From positions 1 through 64,000 of the forward strand of contig CAVQHY010000008.1 in the NCBI GenBank assembly GCA_963712465.1: DNA of 64,000 bases. Reading direction: 5' to 3'. This DNA is from CAVQHY01 sp963712465. Its GTDB lineage: Bacteria; Actinomycetota; Thermoleophilia; Gaiellales; Gaiellaceae. Position numbers and translations under genes: made by a program. Shown here piece after piece: positions 55,255-63,538 of this stretch; the stretch's first letter is position 1, and each line of letters begins with the position of its first letter. The notes beneath the pieces are model-generated. The model did not search any database and was not told the DNA's origin. It saw nothing but the letters and a program-made list of their open reading frames with translations.

Positions 55255-55824
55255 CTAGTTCTCCGATGCGAGCTGCTTGACGTCGAGCTCGGAGACGGTC
55301 TCGTCGATCAGGCGCTTCTGGTCGTCCGAGTCCAGCACCTTGCCGGTGACCTTCTCGGACGCGAGCAGGGTCAGCTCGACGACGTCGCGCCGGATCAACT
55401 CGCGCAGCTTGCGATTCTCGGCCGCGAGCTCGCGCTGGTTCTCGTCCAGTCGGCGCTTGAGATCCTCGTCGGCCTGGGCCTTCGACGCGGCGAACTGCGC
55501 CTTGGCCTGCTGCCGCGCCTCCTCCAGGATCGTCTCGCGCTCGGCCTTCGCGGCCTCGCGCTCGGCCTGCGTCAGCTCACGGAGCTCGCGCGCCTCCTCG
55601 CGTGCGTGGTCGGCCGCGTCGAGTGCTTCACGGATCCGGTCGCGGCGCTGGTCGATGATCCCCTGGATGCGCTTGAACGCGAGCTTGCGCAGCACGAGGA
55701 AGACGATCAGGAACGTGACGATCGTCCAGATCATCAGTCCGGGCACGACCGAGATCAGGTCGCCGCCGCTGTCCTCCTCCGTGGCCTCCTGGGCCAGGAC
55801 CGCTACGCCGAGGAGCGTGTCCAT
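55255..55824 (-). CDS. atpF: F1Fo ATP synthase b subunit
   Basis: A 189-residue protein from the ATG at 55824. VVPGLMIWTIVTFLIVFLVL is the single membrane helix, then a long charged coiled coil (LAFKRIQGIIDQRRDRIREA ... ERETILEEARQQAKAQFAAS) ending in SELDVKQLASEN. It is the peripheral stalk. Its ATG overlaps the atpE stop (TGATG). Only one b gene is present; no b' is seen. Confidence 0.93.
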   Translation of the reverse strand: MDTLLGVAVLAQEATEEDSGGDLISVVPGLMIWTIVTFLIVFLVLRKLAFKRIQGIIDQRRDRIREALDAADHAREEARELRELTQAEREAAKAERETILEEARQQAKAQFAASKAQADEDLKRRLDENQRELAAENRKLRELIRRDVVELTLLASEKVTGKVLDSDDQKRLIDETVSELDVKQLASEN

Positions 55825-56084
55825 CAAACGAGGACGTAGGCGAGGAGCCCACCCAGCAGGGCGTAGAACACCACGGCCTCGGTCAACGCGAAGCCGAGCC
55901 ACTGGATGCCCTGGAGCTCGCCGCGCAGCTCGGGCTGGCGCGACACGGCCTGGATCATCGAGCTGAAGATCATGCCGATCCCGATGCCCGCACCGACGGC
56001 GCCGAGGCCCACGCCCACGCCGAACGCGATCGCCTTGCCGAGATCGGCGACGTCGCCGGTCGTCTCTGCGAGGAGAAAGTCCAC
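55824..56084 (-). CDS. atpE: F1Fo ATP synthase c subunit (rotor ring)
   Basis: An 86-residue protein from a GTG at 56084 with AGGAAGG about 7 bases upstream. GKAIAFGVGVGLGAVGAGIG with IGMIFSSMI is helix 1 with a Gly-rich face, SRQPELRGELQGI the polar loop with the RQPE motif, and WLGFALTEAVVFYALLGGLL helix 2, where Glu69 carries the ion. No Q/ST sodium-binding set is evident, so a proton-driven ring is likely. Confidence 0.95.
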   Translation of the reverse strand: MDFLLAETTGDVADLGKAIAFGVGVGLGAVGAGIGIGMIFSSMIQAVSRQPELRGELQGIQWLGFALTEAVVFYALLGGLLAYVLV

Positions 56085-56098
56085 TGTGCCTTCCTTTC

Positions 56099-56932
56099 CT
56101 AGTGCTCCGGCTCGATCGCGCCACCGATGTAGATGGCGGAGAGGAGCGCGAAGACGAACGCCTGGATGGTGACGACGATCGCCACCTCGAAGATGTACAC
56201 GGCCGTCGCAACCGGGATTGCGATGACCGCGATCGCGAGCGACTCGAAGATGAAGATCAGGCCGAGCATGACGAGGATCAGCATGTGGCCGGCGAGCATG
56301 TTGGCGAAGAGACGGACGGAGAGCGAGATCAGCCGCATGAACTGGGAGATGATCTCGAGCGGGATGATCAGCACGAGCAGACCCTTCGGCACGCCGCTCG
56401 GGATCCAGCTCTTCAGGTACCTGGAGAGGCCGTTGAAGCGAATGCCCTCCCAGTGCGTCGCGAGGAACGTGACCAGCGCGAGCGCGAGCGTGACGGACAG
56501 GTTCGCCGTCGCCGCGTAGATGCCGAAGGTCGGGAGATCGACCCCCGCGACCGAGAACGTGTCGTTCGAGATCGGCAGCGGGATGAAGCCGATCAGGTTG
56601 ACGATCCAGATGAAGAGAAAGAGCGACGCCACGTAGGGAAACCAGCGCGAGATCCCCTTCGCCGGCAGGTTGCCCTCGGCGATCTGCGTCTGAACGAGCT
56701 CGTACAGGCCCTCGCCGGTCGTCTGCCTGCGGTCGGGCCGCAGCGAGAGGCCGAAGCGCATGATCCAGACGCCGACGACGATCGTGACGAGACCGGCGAG
56801 CCAGAGGTAGACGACGGCCTTGTTGACCGAGAGGTCGATCGGCCCGAGCTCGATCGGGATCCACGAGTCGAGGGTGAACTCGTCCTGCGGCTGGAAGTCG
56901 CCGGACCCGGCCGCGAGCAGGAGCGAGCTCAG
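56099..56932 (-). CDS. atpB: F1Fo ATP synthase a subunit, probable CTG start
   Basis: A 277-residue protein if read from CTG at 56932; the family is usually 240-280. The N-terminus is LSSLLLAAGSGDFQPQDEFT then LDSWIPIELGPIDLSVNKAV, conserved in type and absent if the first ATG (56761) is used, which would cost 57 residues and the first helix. LRLI-type helices include QFMRLISLSVRLFANMLAGH with the essential Arg of the proton channel (SVRLFANMLAGH), and AIAVIAIPVATAVYIFEVAI. A perfect GGAGGTGA stands 6 bases before the CTG, which overlaps the stop of the gene upstream as CTGA. Confidence 0.9.
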   Translation of the reverse strand: MSSLLLAAGSGDFQPQDEFTLDSWIPIELGPIDLSVNKAVVYLWLAGLVTIVVGVWIMRFGLSLRPDRRQTTGEGLYELVQTQIAEGNLPAKGISRWFPYVASLFLFIWIVNLIGFIPLPISNDTFSVAGVDLPTFGIYAATANLSVTLALALVTFLATHWEGIRFNGLSRYLKSWIPSGVPKGLLVLIIPLEIISQFMRLISLSVRLFANMLAGHMLILVMLGLIFIFESLAIAVIAIPVATAVYIFEVAIVVTIQAFVFALLSAIYIGGAIEPEH

Positions 56933-57324
56933 CGCCGCTCACCTCCCGAGAAGTACGCGGACAGGCTGAGCACGAGCTCGACCGTGTAGGCGAGCGCGTA
57001 GACGAGGATTCCCGCGACGGCCACGTCCGGATCCCCGGCGGCCGCGATCACGATCGCGACGAGCACGACGAGGATACCCCGGCCCATCATCCCGAAGGCT
57101 GCCGGCCCCGAGCCGCCGAGCGTCGGGTTGCCGATGCCGAGGTGGTTGAAGAGAACGCCGAGCAGCTGGCTCGCGACCCAGAGGACGGCGCCGAGCGCCC
57201 AGCCGCGGAGCGACCAGCCGCCGATCAGGAAGATCGGCAGGGCGAGCAGGACGATTGCCCCGCCGGCGATCGTGGGAACGCGGCGGTCCGGGAGCGGCCG
57301 CGGCCTCATCAACGTGCTCGCCAT
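56929..57324 (-). CDS. AtpI-like small membrane protein
   Basis: A 131-residue protein. Four hydrophobic stretches are seen: TIAGGAIVLLALPIFLIGGW, WALGAVLWVASQLLGVLFNH, GILVVLVAIVIAAAGDPDVA and VAGILVYALAYTVELVLSLS. It resembles the small helical proteins encoded ahead of atpB, such as AtpI, which helps c-ring assembly or metal uptake. Similarity is weak, so position is the main support. Its stop overlaps the atpB start. Confidence 0.65.
   Translation of the reverse strand: MASTLMRPRPLPDRRVPTIAGGAIVLLALPIFLIGGWSLRGWALGAVLWVASQLLGVLFNHLGIGNPTLGGSGPAAFGMMGRGILVVLVAIVIAAAGDPDVAVAGILVYALAYTVELVLSLSAYFSGGERR
56939..56946 (-). promoter_or_regulatory. Shine-Dalgarno deciding the atpB start
   Basis: GGAGGTGA on the minus strand lies 6 bases ahead of CTG at 56932 inside the last codons of the AtpI-like gene. 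It is a near-perfect anti-16S match, placed correctly for that CTG and not for any in-frame ATG, GTG or TTG. Confidence 0.75.
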
Positions 57325-57533
57325 TACAGCGAGCTCCGAAACGTCAGATAGACGGCGACGATCGACGCCGGAATGCCGATGACCGCGCCGATTGCGATCC
57401 CGATCCCGACCGATCCCGCGGCCAGACCGATCAGCGCACCGCCGACGAGACACACCCCGAGCACGGCGAGCAGAAGCCCGCTCGCGCTCAGTGGGTCGAA
57501 GGAGGTGCGATCTGCGGCCACGGCGTGGGTCAT
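57324..57533 (-). CDS. AtpZ-like small membrane protein
   Basis: A 69-residue protein with two hydrophobic helices: GLLLAVLGVCLVGGALIGLA and GIGIAIGAVIGIPASIVAVY. Two-helix AtpZ proteins commonly begin ATP synthase operons and work with AtpI. The stop overlaps the AtpI-like ATG (TAATG). It opens the ATP synthase cluster; the 136 bases upstream (57534-57669) hold no visible gene and may contain its promoter. Confidence 0.6.
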   Translation of the reverse strand: MTHAVAADRTSFDPLSASGLLLAVLGVCLVGGALIGLAAGSVGIGIAIGAVIGIPASIVAVYLTFRSSL

Positions 57534-57669
57534 CTCCGTCGGCCGAATCGTACCAGGTGAGGCCGACTTCGTGACATCGCAAATCGCGCTGTTATCAAGG
57601 AAAATGACCCACTGGAGGAGGACTTTGTACGCCGCGTCCCCGAACGGCCGCCCGCAGTGTAACCGCGGT

Positions 57670-58803
57670 CTACGCGGTCTTGCGCCGGCGTCTTTCGTCC
57701 GCCTCGCTCCGCCAGTTGGCCCAGCCCCGGATGCGCCCGATCGTCACGATCTCGAGCAGTGCGATCACGTAGATCGACGCCGTGAGTGCCGCGACGCCGA
57801 TCAGCCCCACTGCGACCGTGGGCCACAGGTGCCACTCCCCGCCGGTGCGAAACGGGACGAATCGGGTCGCGAGCGCAGCCCCGGCCAGCACAGCGCACCA
57901 GCAGTAGAGCGTCAGTGTCGCCCGCCGCTGCGAGTAGCCGATGTCGAGAAAGCGGTGGTGGAGATGCCAGCGGTCTGCCGACACCACCGGCTGGCCGTAC
58001 TTCAGGCGCTTCGCGACGACGAACGACGTGTCCACGATCGGGATCGCCAGGACGAGCAGCGGAAAGAAGAGCGCGACCGTCGCGGCCGTCTTCAGGAGCC
58101 CCTGAACGGCGACCGTGGCCAGCACGAAGCCGAGCAGCAGCGATCCCGAGTCACCCATGAAGATCCTCGCCGGATAGAAGTTGTCACGGAGGAAGCCGAG
58201 GCACATCCCGCAGACGATCGCCGACAGGACCGCCGCCTCGGGCTTCCCGAGCGAGAGCGCGATCACGGCGAACGTGCCGCCGGCGATGGCGCCGATTCCT
58301 GCCGCGAGCCCGTCGAGCCCGTCGAGGAAGTTGACCATGTTCATCACGGCGACGATCCAGACGAGCGTCGCGGCTACCGCGAGCCACTCCGGGAGCGCCT
58401 GGATGCCGACGATCGGGAAGGTGAAGCGATCGATCACGACGCCGAACCCGATCGCCACCGCGGCCGCCGCGAGCTGGCCGCTCAGCTTGCCCCACCAGGG
58501 CAGCCCGATGAAGTCGTCGACCAGACCGACGACCACGGCGACCGTCGCCCCGATCAGAATCCCCCGGTACGGCCCCTCCAGGTCGAGGAACGCGAGCGAG
58601 GGCACGACGAGGCCGAGGAAGAGCGCCAGCCCGCCCAGCACCGGGACCGGCCGGCGGTGGATCTTCCGCCGCTCCCCCGGCCGGTCGACCACGCCGAGCG
58701 CCCGGCCCATCTCGCCGACGATCGGCGTCATCGCGAGCACGACGACGAGCGCGACGAGGAAGCCCCAGAGGACGTCCGTGTGAGCTTGGAAGGTGTCGAG
58801 CAC
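57670..58803 (-). CDS. Undecaprenyl-phosphate sugar-1-phosphate transferase (WecA/TagO/MraY family)
   Basis: A 377-residue polytopic protein from a GTG at 58803. ERRKIHRRPVPVLGGLALFL, VVVGLVDDFIGLPWWGKLSG (metal-binding DD), MNMVNFLDGLDGLAAGIGAI, RDNFYPARIFMGDSGSLLLG and SADRWHLHHRFLDIGYSQRR (the HxHH motif of the WecA type) are in order. It moves a sugar-phosphate, likely GlcNAc-1-P, onto the lipid carrier to start an envelope glycan. It is the plausible partner of the sugar cluster, although 17 kb away. Confidence 0.9.
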   Translation of the reverse strand: MLDTFQAHTDVLWGFLVALVVVLAMTPIVGEMGRALGVVDRPGERRKIHRRPVPVLGGLALFLGLVVPSLAFLDLEGPYRGILIGATVAVVVGLVDDFIGLPWWGKLSGQLAAAAVAIGFGVVIDRFTFPIVGIQALPEWLAVAATLVWIVAVMNMVNFLDGLDGLAAGIGAIAGGTFAVIALSLGKPEAAVLSAIVCGMCLGFLRDNFYPARIFMGDSGSLLLGFVLATVAVQGLLKTAATVALFFPLLVLAIPIVDTSFVVAKRLKYGQPVVSADRWHLHHRFLDIGYSQRRATLTLYCWCAVLAGAALATRFVPFRTGGEWHLWPTVAVGLIGVAALTASIYVIALLEIVTIGRIRGWANWRSEADERRRRKTA

Positions 58804-58853
58804 GTCTCTGCCTTTCGGGCGAGCATCCCTCGCCCCTACAAGGGTATTGGACG

Positions 58854-59510
58854 CTATTTCGTGCCGTAGAGGCGGTCGCCTGCGTCGCCGAGGCCGGGCA
58901 CGATGAAACCCTTGTCGTTCAGCCGGCGGTCGACGGCCGCGACGACGATCGGCACGTCCGGGTGCGCGGACTCGATGTGGGCGATCCCCTCGGGCGCGGC
59001 GATGATCGCGATCAGGCGAATCGACTGCGCTCCGGCCCGCTTGACGGTCGCGATCGCGGCCGCGGTCGAGTTGCCCGTCGCGAGCATCGGATCGAGGATG
59101 AGGACGTCGCGGTCGCCGACGTCCCCGGGGAGCTTCACGTAGTACTCGACCGGCTCGAGCGTCTCCTCGTTGCGGTACAGGCCGATGAAGCCGACGCGCG
59201 CCCCGGGCACGAGCGAGAGGACGGCGTCGAGCATGCCCACGCCCGCGCGGAGGATCGGGCAAACCGCCACCTTCTTGCCCGAGATGCGCTGCACGGACAT
59301 CCGCTCGAGCGGCGTCTCGATGTCGACCTCCTCGGTCGCAAGCTCCTTCGTCGCCTCGTACGTGAGCAGGAGCGTCAGCTCGTGGACGAGCTGGCGGAAC
59401 ATCTGGGTGTCGGTGCCAATGTCGCGCAGCAGCCCCAGCTTGTGCTGCACCAGCGGATGTTCCACGATCGTCACGCTGCGCGCGACGATCGTCAGGTCGT
59501 CAGCCGCCAT
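58854..59510 (-). CDS. upp: Uracil phosphoribosyltransferase
   Basis: A 218-residue protein from ATG 59510, lying inside the last codons of glyA (11-base overlap); a GTG/ATG a few codons further upstream is possible. VEHPLVQHKLGLLRDIGTDT, VAVCPILRAGVGMLDAVLSL, GFIGLYRNEETLEPVEYYVK and LILDPMLATGNSTAAAIATV (PRPP loop) are diagnostic. It salvages uracil to UMP in the cytosol. Confidence 0.96.
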   Translation of the reverse strand: MAADDLTIVARSVTIVEHPLVQHKLGLLRDIGTDTQMFRQLVHELTLLLTYEATKELATEEVDIETPLERMSVQRISGKKVAVCPILRAGVGMLDAVLSLVPGARVGFIGLYRNEETLEPVEYYVKLPGDVGDRDVLILDPMLATGNSTAAAIATVKRAGAQSIRLIAIIAAPEGIAHIESAHPDVPIVVAAVDRRLNDKGFIVPGLGDAGDRLYGTK

Positions 59511-60801
59511 CGTTCTGGTAGGTCGCAAAGCCTCTGAAGCCCGTATACAACGGTCGCTTCCGGCAGAGATCTGCGCTTTGGTCGCGCAGGGCGGCGAGGT
59601 CGGCGCCGGCCGCGAGCGCGGCGCCGATGATTGCCGCGACCTCGCGGGTGTCGGCCTCGTCGAAGCCGCGCATCGTGATCGCGGGCGTGCCGAGCCGGAC
59701 GCCCGAGGCGATGGTCGGCGGCCGCTCGTCGAACGGCACGGTGTTGCGGTTGACCGTGATCCCGACCTCGTGCAGGCGGTCCTCGGCGTCCTTTCCGGTC
59801 CACTCGCTCCGGCGAAGGTCGAGCTGGACGAGGTGCGTGTCGGTGCCGCCGGTGAGAATCTCGAGGCTCGCGGCGACCAGGGCCTCGGCGAGCGCGTCCG
59901 CGTTCGTTCGCACCTCGCCCTGGTAGACGCGAAACGCTTCCGACGCCGCGATCCTGAAGCAGACGGCCTTGGCAGCGATCGCGTGCTCCAGGGGTCCGCC
60001 CTGAAGACCCGGGAAGATCGCGCGGTCGATCGCCTGCGCGTGCTCCTCCCGGCACAGGATGAATCCCGACCGTGGGCCGGCGAGCGTCTTGTGCGTCGTC
60101 GACGTCACGACGTCGCAATGCTCGACGGGGTTCGGATGGAGCCCGGCGGCGACGAGCCCCGAGAAATGCGCCATGTCGCACCACAGCCTCGCCCCCACCT
60201 CGTCCGCGGCCTCTCGGAAGCGGTCGGCCTCGATCTTGCGCGGGTAGGCGGAACCGCCGCAGACGATCAGCTTGGGCCGGTGCTCCTGCGCGAGCCGGCG
60301 TAGCTCGTCGAAGTCGATCAGCCCGGTGGCGCGGTCGACGCCGTAACCGACGACGTGGTAGTAGCGGCCCGAGAAGTTGACCCGGAGCCCGTGCGTCAGA
60401 TGCCCCCCGTGGTCGAGCCGCATCGCGAGCACGGTGTCGCCCGGCTCGCAGAGCGCGTAGTAGACGGCCATGTTGGCCTGTGCCCCGGCATGCGGCTGAA
60501 CGTTCGCGTGCTCGGCGCCGAACAGGGACTTCGCGCGCTCGATCGCGAGCGTCTCGATCTCGTCGACGACCTCGCAGCCGCCGTAGTAGCGCCGGCCGGG
60601 GTAGCCCTCGGCGTACTTGTTCGTCGGGACCGATCCGACCGACTCGAGCACGCTCGGCCAGGTGAAGTTCTCCGACGCGATCAGCTCGATCACCGACCGC
60701 TGGCGCTCGAGCTCGCGCTCCAGCAACGCCGCGATCTCCGGATCGACAGTCCCGAGGCCGGCCTGGCGAAGCTGCTCGAGGGCGTCCTGCGCCACAGCCA
60801 T
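59500..60801 (-). CDS. glyA: Serine hydroxymethyltransferase
   Basis: A 433-residue protein. IELIASENFTWPSVLESVGS, NKYAEGYPGRRYYGGCEVVD, NVQPHAGAQANMAVYYALCE and DVVTSTTHKTLAGPRSGFIL, whose Lys binds PLP, are in order, with PPTIASGVRLGTPAITMRGF near the end. It moves the serine hydroxymethyl carbon to tetrahydrofolate, giving glycine and one-carbon units. upp overlaps its 3' end. Confidence 0.97.
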   Translation of the reverse strand: MAVAQDALEQLRQAGLGTVDPEIAALLERELERQRSVIELIASENFTWPSVLESVGSVPTNKYAEGYPGRRYYGGCEVVDEIETLAIERAKSLFGAEHANVQPHAGAQANMAVYYALCEPGDTVLAMRLDHGGHLTHGLRVNFSGRYYHVVGYGVDRATGLIDFDELRRLAQEHRPKLIVCGGSAYPRKIEADRFREAADEVGARLWCDMAHFSGLVAAGLHPNPVEHCDVVTSTTHKTLAGPRSGFILCREEHAQAIDRAIFPGLQGGPLEHAIAAKAVCFRIAASEAFRVYQGEVRTNADALAEALVAASLEILTGGTDTHLVQLDLRRSEWTGKDAEDRLHEVGITVNRNTVPFDERPPTIASGVRLGTPAITMRGFDEADTREVAAIIGAALAAGADLAALRDQSADLCRKRPLYTGFRGFATYQNDGG

Positions 60802-60830
60802 CGGGAGGATCCTATCCCTGCTCCGCGTCG

Positions 60831-61559
60831 CTAGCGCGTTGCCTCGGCCGCCCGGGCGAGTGCCTCGACGGCGGGCACGGCGCCCTCCCGCAGCACGACC
60901 GGAGCCGGCCCGGTGAGGTCGATCACCGTCGACGGGGTTCCCGGCAGCGGCCCGACGTCCACGATCGCTCCGACCTTGGCAACGAGCGCACGCGGGATCG
61001 CGTCGATCGTCGCCGGGTCCGGGCCCCCATGGAGGTTCGCGCTCGTCGCCGCGACGATGCCGACCCGGTTCAGCACTTCACGGGCCGGCGGCGGAAGCTC
61101 CGGCACCCGGATGCCGATCGACGTCGGCACCCGACCGCAGAGCCAGCGGAAGCGGCGTGCCGGATTGGGGAGCACGAGCGTAAAGGCGCCCGGAAGAAGC
61201 GCTCGGGCCACGACCGCGGCGGGGCCGCGCAGCTCCGGCACAGCGTCCAGGATCGGCTCGAGCTCGGAGGCGAGCAACGCGATCGCCGTGCGCTCTGGGC
61301 GCTGCTTGAGGGCGAAGAGCTCGAGAGCCGGTGCCTCGCGGTATCCGTCCGCGCACAGCCCGTAGACCGTGTCCGTCGGGAGGATCACCGTCCGACCCGC
61401 ACGAATCGCCTCGACAGCCACGTCCACCGCATCGCCATCGACCGGGCGGCCCCGAACCGCGCGACCTCGAACCGCGCCGCCTTCGACCGCGCTGCCTTCG
61501 TCCGAGCCGCCGCCGACGTCAGCCACGAGCACCCCCTTGTGTTGCATCACCCGCGCCAT
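60831..61559 (-). CDS. tsaC: Threonylcarbamoyl-AMP synthase (Sua5/YrdC/TsaC family) with an odd N-terminus
   Basis: A 242-residue reading from the ATG at 61559. The catalytic domain begins AVEAIRAGRTVILPTDTVYG, with LFALKQRPERTAIALLASEL, SIGIRVPELPPPAREVLNRV and GIVAATSANLHGGPDP typical of the YrdC domain, which makes threonylcarbamoyl-AMP for the t6A37 base of tRNA. The first about 45 residues, from an inverted-repeat arm (ARVMQHKGVLVA) and five GxxVx pentapeptides, are absent from relatives; a GTG at 61427 or 61421 would give a normal-length enzyme. The true start is open. Confidence 0.9.
   Translation of the reverse strand: MARVMQHKGVLVADVGGGSDEGSAVEGGAVRGRAVRGRPVDGDAVDVAVEAIRAGRTVILPTDTVYGLCADGYREAPALELFALKQRPERTAIALLASELEPILDAVPELRGPAAVVARALLPGAFTLVLPNPARRFRWLCGRVPTSIGIRVPELPPPAREVLNRVGIVAATSANLHGGPDPATIDAIPRALVAKVGAIVDVGPLPGTPSTVIDLTGPAPVVLREGAVPAVEALARAAEATR
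61422..61496 (-). repeat. 15-base tandem repeat, five copies
   Basis: On the minus strand five 15-base units follow one another without gaps, reading GSAVE, GGAVR, GRAVR, GRPVD and GDAVD. They sit between the N-terminal ATG of the tsaC-like frame and its catalytic domain. The in-frame 15-base period keeps the reading open whatever the copy number. Confidence 0.7.
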
Positions 61560-61608
61560 GATCCCCCGAATTCTCTGCGCGCGGGAGGCGAGTGATGCAA
61601 CACAAGGG
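61534..61608. repeat. 17-base perfect inverted repeat around the tsaC upstream end
   Basis: CCCTTGTGTTGCATCAC (61534-61550) and GTGATGCAACACAAGGG (61592-61608) are perfect complements, 41 bases apart. The left arm covers codons 4-9 of the longest tsaC frame (MQHKG), and the rest lies in the 99-base gap to prmC. Possible roles are a transposon end pair, an operator or a transcript hairpin. Confidence 0.65.
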
Positions 61609-61658
61609 CGGACTTGTGACGCTCGGCCGGCGCTTGCCTGCTGCTGCTCTGCCGCTGG

Positions 61659-62486
61659 CTAGTCGTCTCCGCCGAGACGGGCTTCGACGACGCGCTCGCG
61701 GCCCGTGAGGTCGAGCGCGGTTTCGATCCGGGCGTAGCCCTGCCCGGCGAGGATCTCCTTCACCTCGCCGGCCTGGTCGTCGCCGCACTCGAAGAGGAGC
61801 CAGCCGCCGGGAGCGAGGAGATCGCGGGCCCGCTTCGCGATCGCCGCGTGCGCCCCGACGCCGACGACCGCCTCGCGCGGCTCGTAGAGGCGGATCTCCG
61901 GCTGCAGGGCCGCGAAGTCCGCCGGACGGACGTACGGGGGGTTCGAGACCACGAGATCGAACGGGCCGGGGACGTGCGCGGAGAGGTGTCCGTGGACGAG
62001 CTCGACGCGCCCGTCGAGTCCGCAGCGAGCCCGGTTCTCGGCGGCGAGCGCGAGGGCGCCCTCGGAGATGTCCGTCGCGATCACGGCCGCTCCCGGGTGC
62101 TCGTCCGCGATCGCCAGGGCGATCGCGCCCGAGCCGGTTCCGACGTCGAGGACGCGCGGCTCGGGCAGCCCGGACAGATGCGCGAGACAGCGCTCGACGA
62201 CGACCTCCGTCTCCGGGCGCGGCACCAGGACACGCGGATCGACGGCGATCACGAGCCGCCGGAATCCCCACTCGCCGAGGATGTACGCGAGCGGCTCTCG
62301 CGCGGCGCGGCGCTCGACGAGCGGACGCAGCGCTGCCTCGTCGACGTCGTCCTCGGACACGTAGAGGTCGGTCCGTGAAACGCCGAGCGCATGCGCCACC
62401 AGCAGCTCGGCGTCGACCCTGGGCGTGTCCACCCCGGCGCTCGCCAGCTCGCGCTCGACCTCGGCGACCGCGTCCAGCGGCCTCAC
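61659..62486 (-). CDS. prmC: Release factor glutamine methyltransferase PrmC
   Basis: A 275-residue protein. An N-terminal helical domain (ASAGVDTPRVDAELLVAHAL, LVERRAAREPLAYILGEWGF) is followed by VLDVGTGSGAIALAIADEHP, the SAM motif, and LVVSNPPYVRPADFAALQPE with the catalytic NPPY. It methylates the GGQ glutamine of RF1 and RF2. Its start overlaps the end of prfA (ATGA), so enzyme and substrate are made together. Confidence 0.95.
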   Translation of the reverse strand: MRPLDAVAEVERELASAGVDTPRVDAELLVAHALGVSRTDLYVSEDDVDEAALRPLVERRAAREPLAYILGEWGFRRLVIAVDPRVLVPRPETEVVVERCLAHLSGLPEPRVLDVGTGSGAIALAIADEHPGAAVIATDISEGALALAAENRARCGLDGRVELVHGHLSAHVPGPFDLVVSNPPYVRPADFAALQPEIRLYEPREAVVGVGAHAAIAKRARDLLAPGGWLLFECGDDQAGEVKEILAGQGYARIETALDLTGRERVVEARLGGDD

Positions 62487-63538
62487 GCGGCGGTGGCGGC
62501 GGCCTCGAGCGCCTGACGGCGCTCCTCTGCCTGGAGCGCCTCCGTGAACTCGGCGAGGTCGCCTTCGACGATCTGGTCGAGACGCTTGAGCGTCAGCCTG
62601 ATGCGGTGGTCGGTGACCCGGTTCTCGGGGTAGTTGTACGTGCGGATCTTCTCCGCTCGCTCACCGGTACCGATCTGCGAGCGCCGCTGCGCGGACAGCT
62701 CCGCGCGCTGTTTCTCGAGCTCGTGCTCGAGCAGGCGCGCGCGCAACACGCGCAGCGCCTTCGTCTTGTTCTGGAGCTGCGACTTCTCGTCCTGCATCGC
62801 GACGACGAGGCCCGTCGGCAGGTGCGTGATCCGCACGGCCGAGTCGGTCGTGTTGACGCTCTGACCGCCCGGGCCGGTCGAGCGGTAGACGTCGATCTTC
62901 AGCTCGTTCGGATCGATCTCGACCTCGACCTCCTCGGCCTCGGGCATGACGGCGACCGTCGCAGTCGAGGTGTGGATCCTGCCGGCGGACTCCGTGGCGG
63001 GCACGCGCTGGACGCGGTGCGTCCCGCCCTCCCACTTGAAGATGGAGTAGGCGTCGCCGCCCTTGACGGCGAAGGTGACGTCGTTGAAGCCGCCTGCATC
63101 GCTCGGATCGGAGCCCAGCACCTCGGTCCGTAGCCCTCGGCGCTCCGCATAGCGGGTGAGCATGCGGTAGAGGTCACCGGCCCAGATCGCCGCCTCGTCG
63201 CCGCCCGCCCCCTTGCGGATTTCGACGATGACGTCACGGCCGTCGTGCGGGTCGCGCTCGACGAGCGCGATCTTGATCTCCTCCTCGAGCCGTTCGACCC
63301 GCTCCTCGAGCTCCGGGACGAGCTCGTGCAGGTCCGCGTCTTCGCGGGCCGCCTCGAGGTCGTCCGAGGCCTCGCGCCACTCGCGGGCCAGCCTGAACGG
63401 CCCCTCGAGCTCCTTCAGCCTCCGCCCCGCATCGGCCGACGCTGCGCGATCGGAGAAGACCGCGGGATCGGACATCCGCTCCTGCGCGTCGGCGTGCGAG
63501 CGCTCGAGCTCGGCGACGAGATCTTCCATCGAGGCCAT
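62483..63538 (-). CDS. prfA: Peptide chain release factor 1
   Basis: A 351-residue protein. VQRVPATESAGRIHTSTATV holds the PAT tripeptide that reads UAA and UAG, and DVYRSTGPGGQSVNTTDSAV the GGQ motif. YPENRVTDHRIRLTLKRLDQ is the C-terminal signature. It ends translation; PrmC modifies it. Its ATG overlaps the DUF1385 stop (TAATG); a second ATG three codons in is an alternative start. Confidence 0.97.
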   Translation of the reverse strand: MASMEDLVAELERSHADAQERMSDPAVFSDRAASADAGRRLKELEGPFRLAREWREASDDLEAAREDADLHELVPELEERVERLEEEIKIALVERDPHDGRDVIVEIRKGAGGDEAAIWAGDLYRMLTRYAERRGLRTEVLGSDPSDAGGFNDVTFAVKGGDAYSIFKWEGGTHRVQRVPATESAGRIHTSTATVAVMPEAEEVEVEIDPNELKIDVYRSTGPGGQSVNTTDSAVRITHLPTGLVVAMQDEKSQLQNKTKALRVLRARLLEHELEKQRAELSAQRRSQIGTGERAEKIRTYNYPENRVTDHRIRLTLKRLDQIVEGDLAEFTEALQAEERRQALEAAATAA

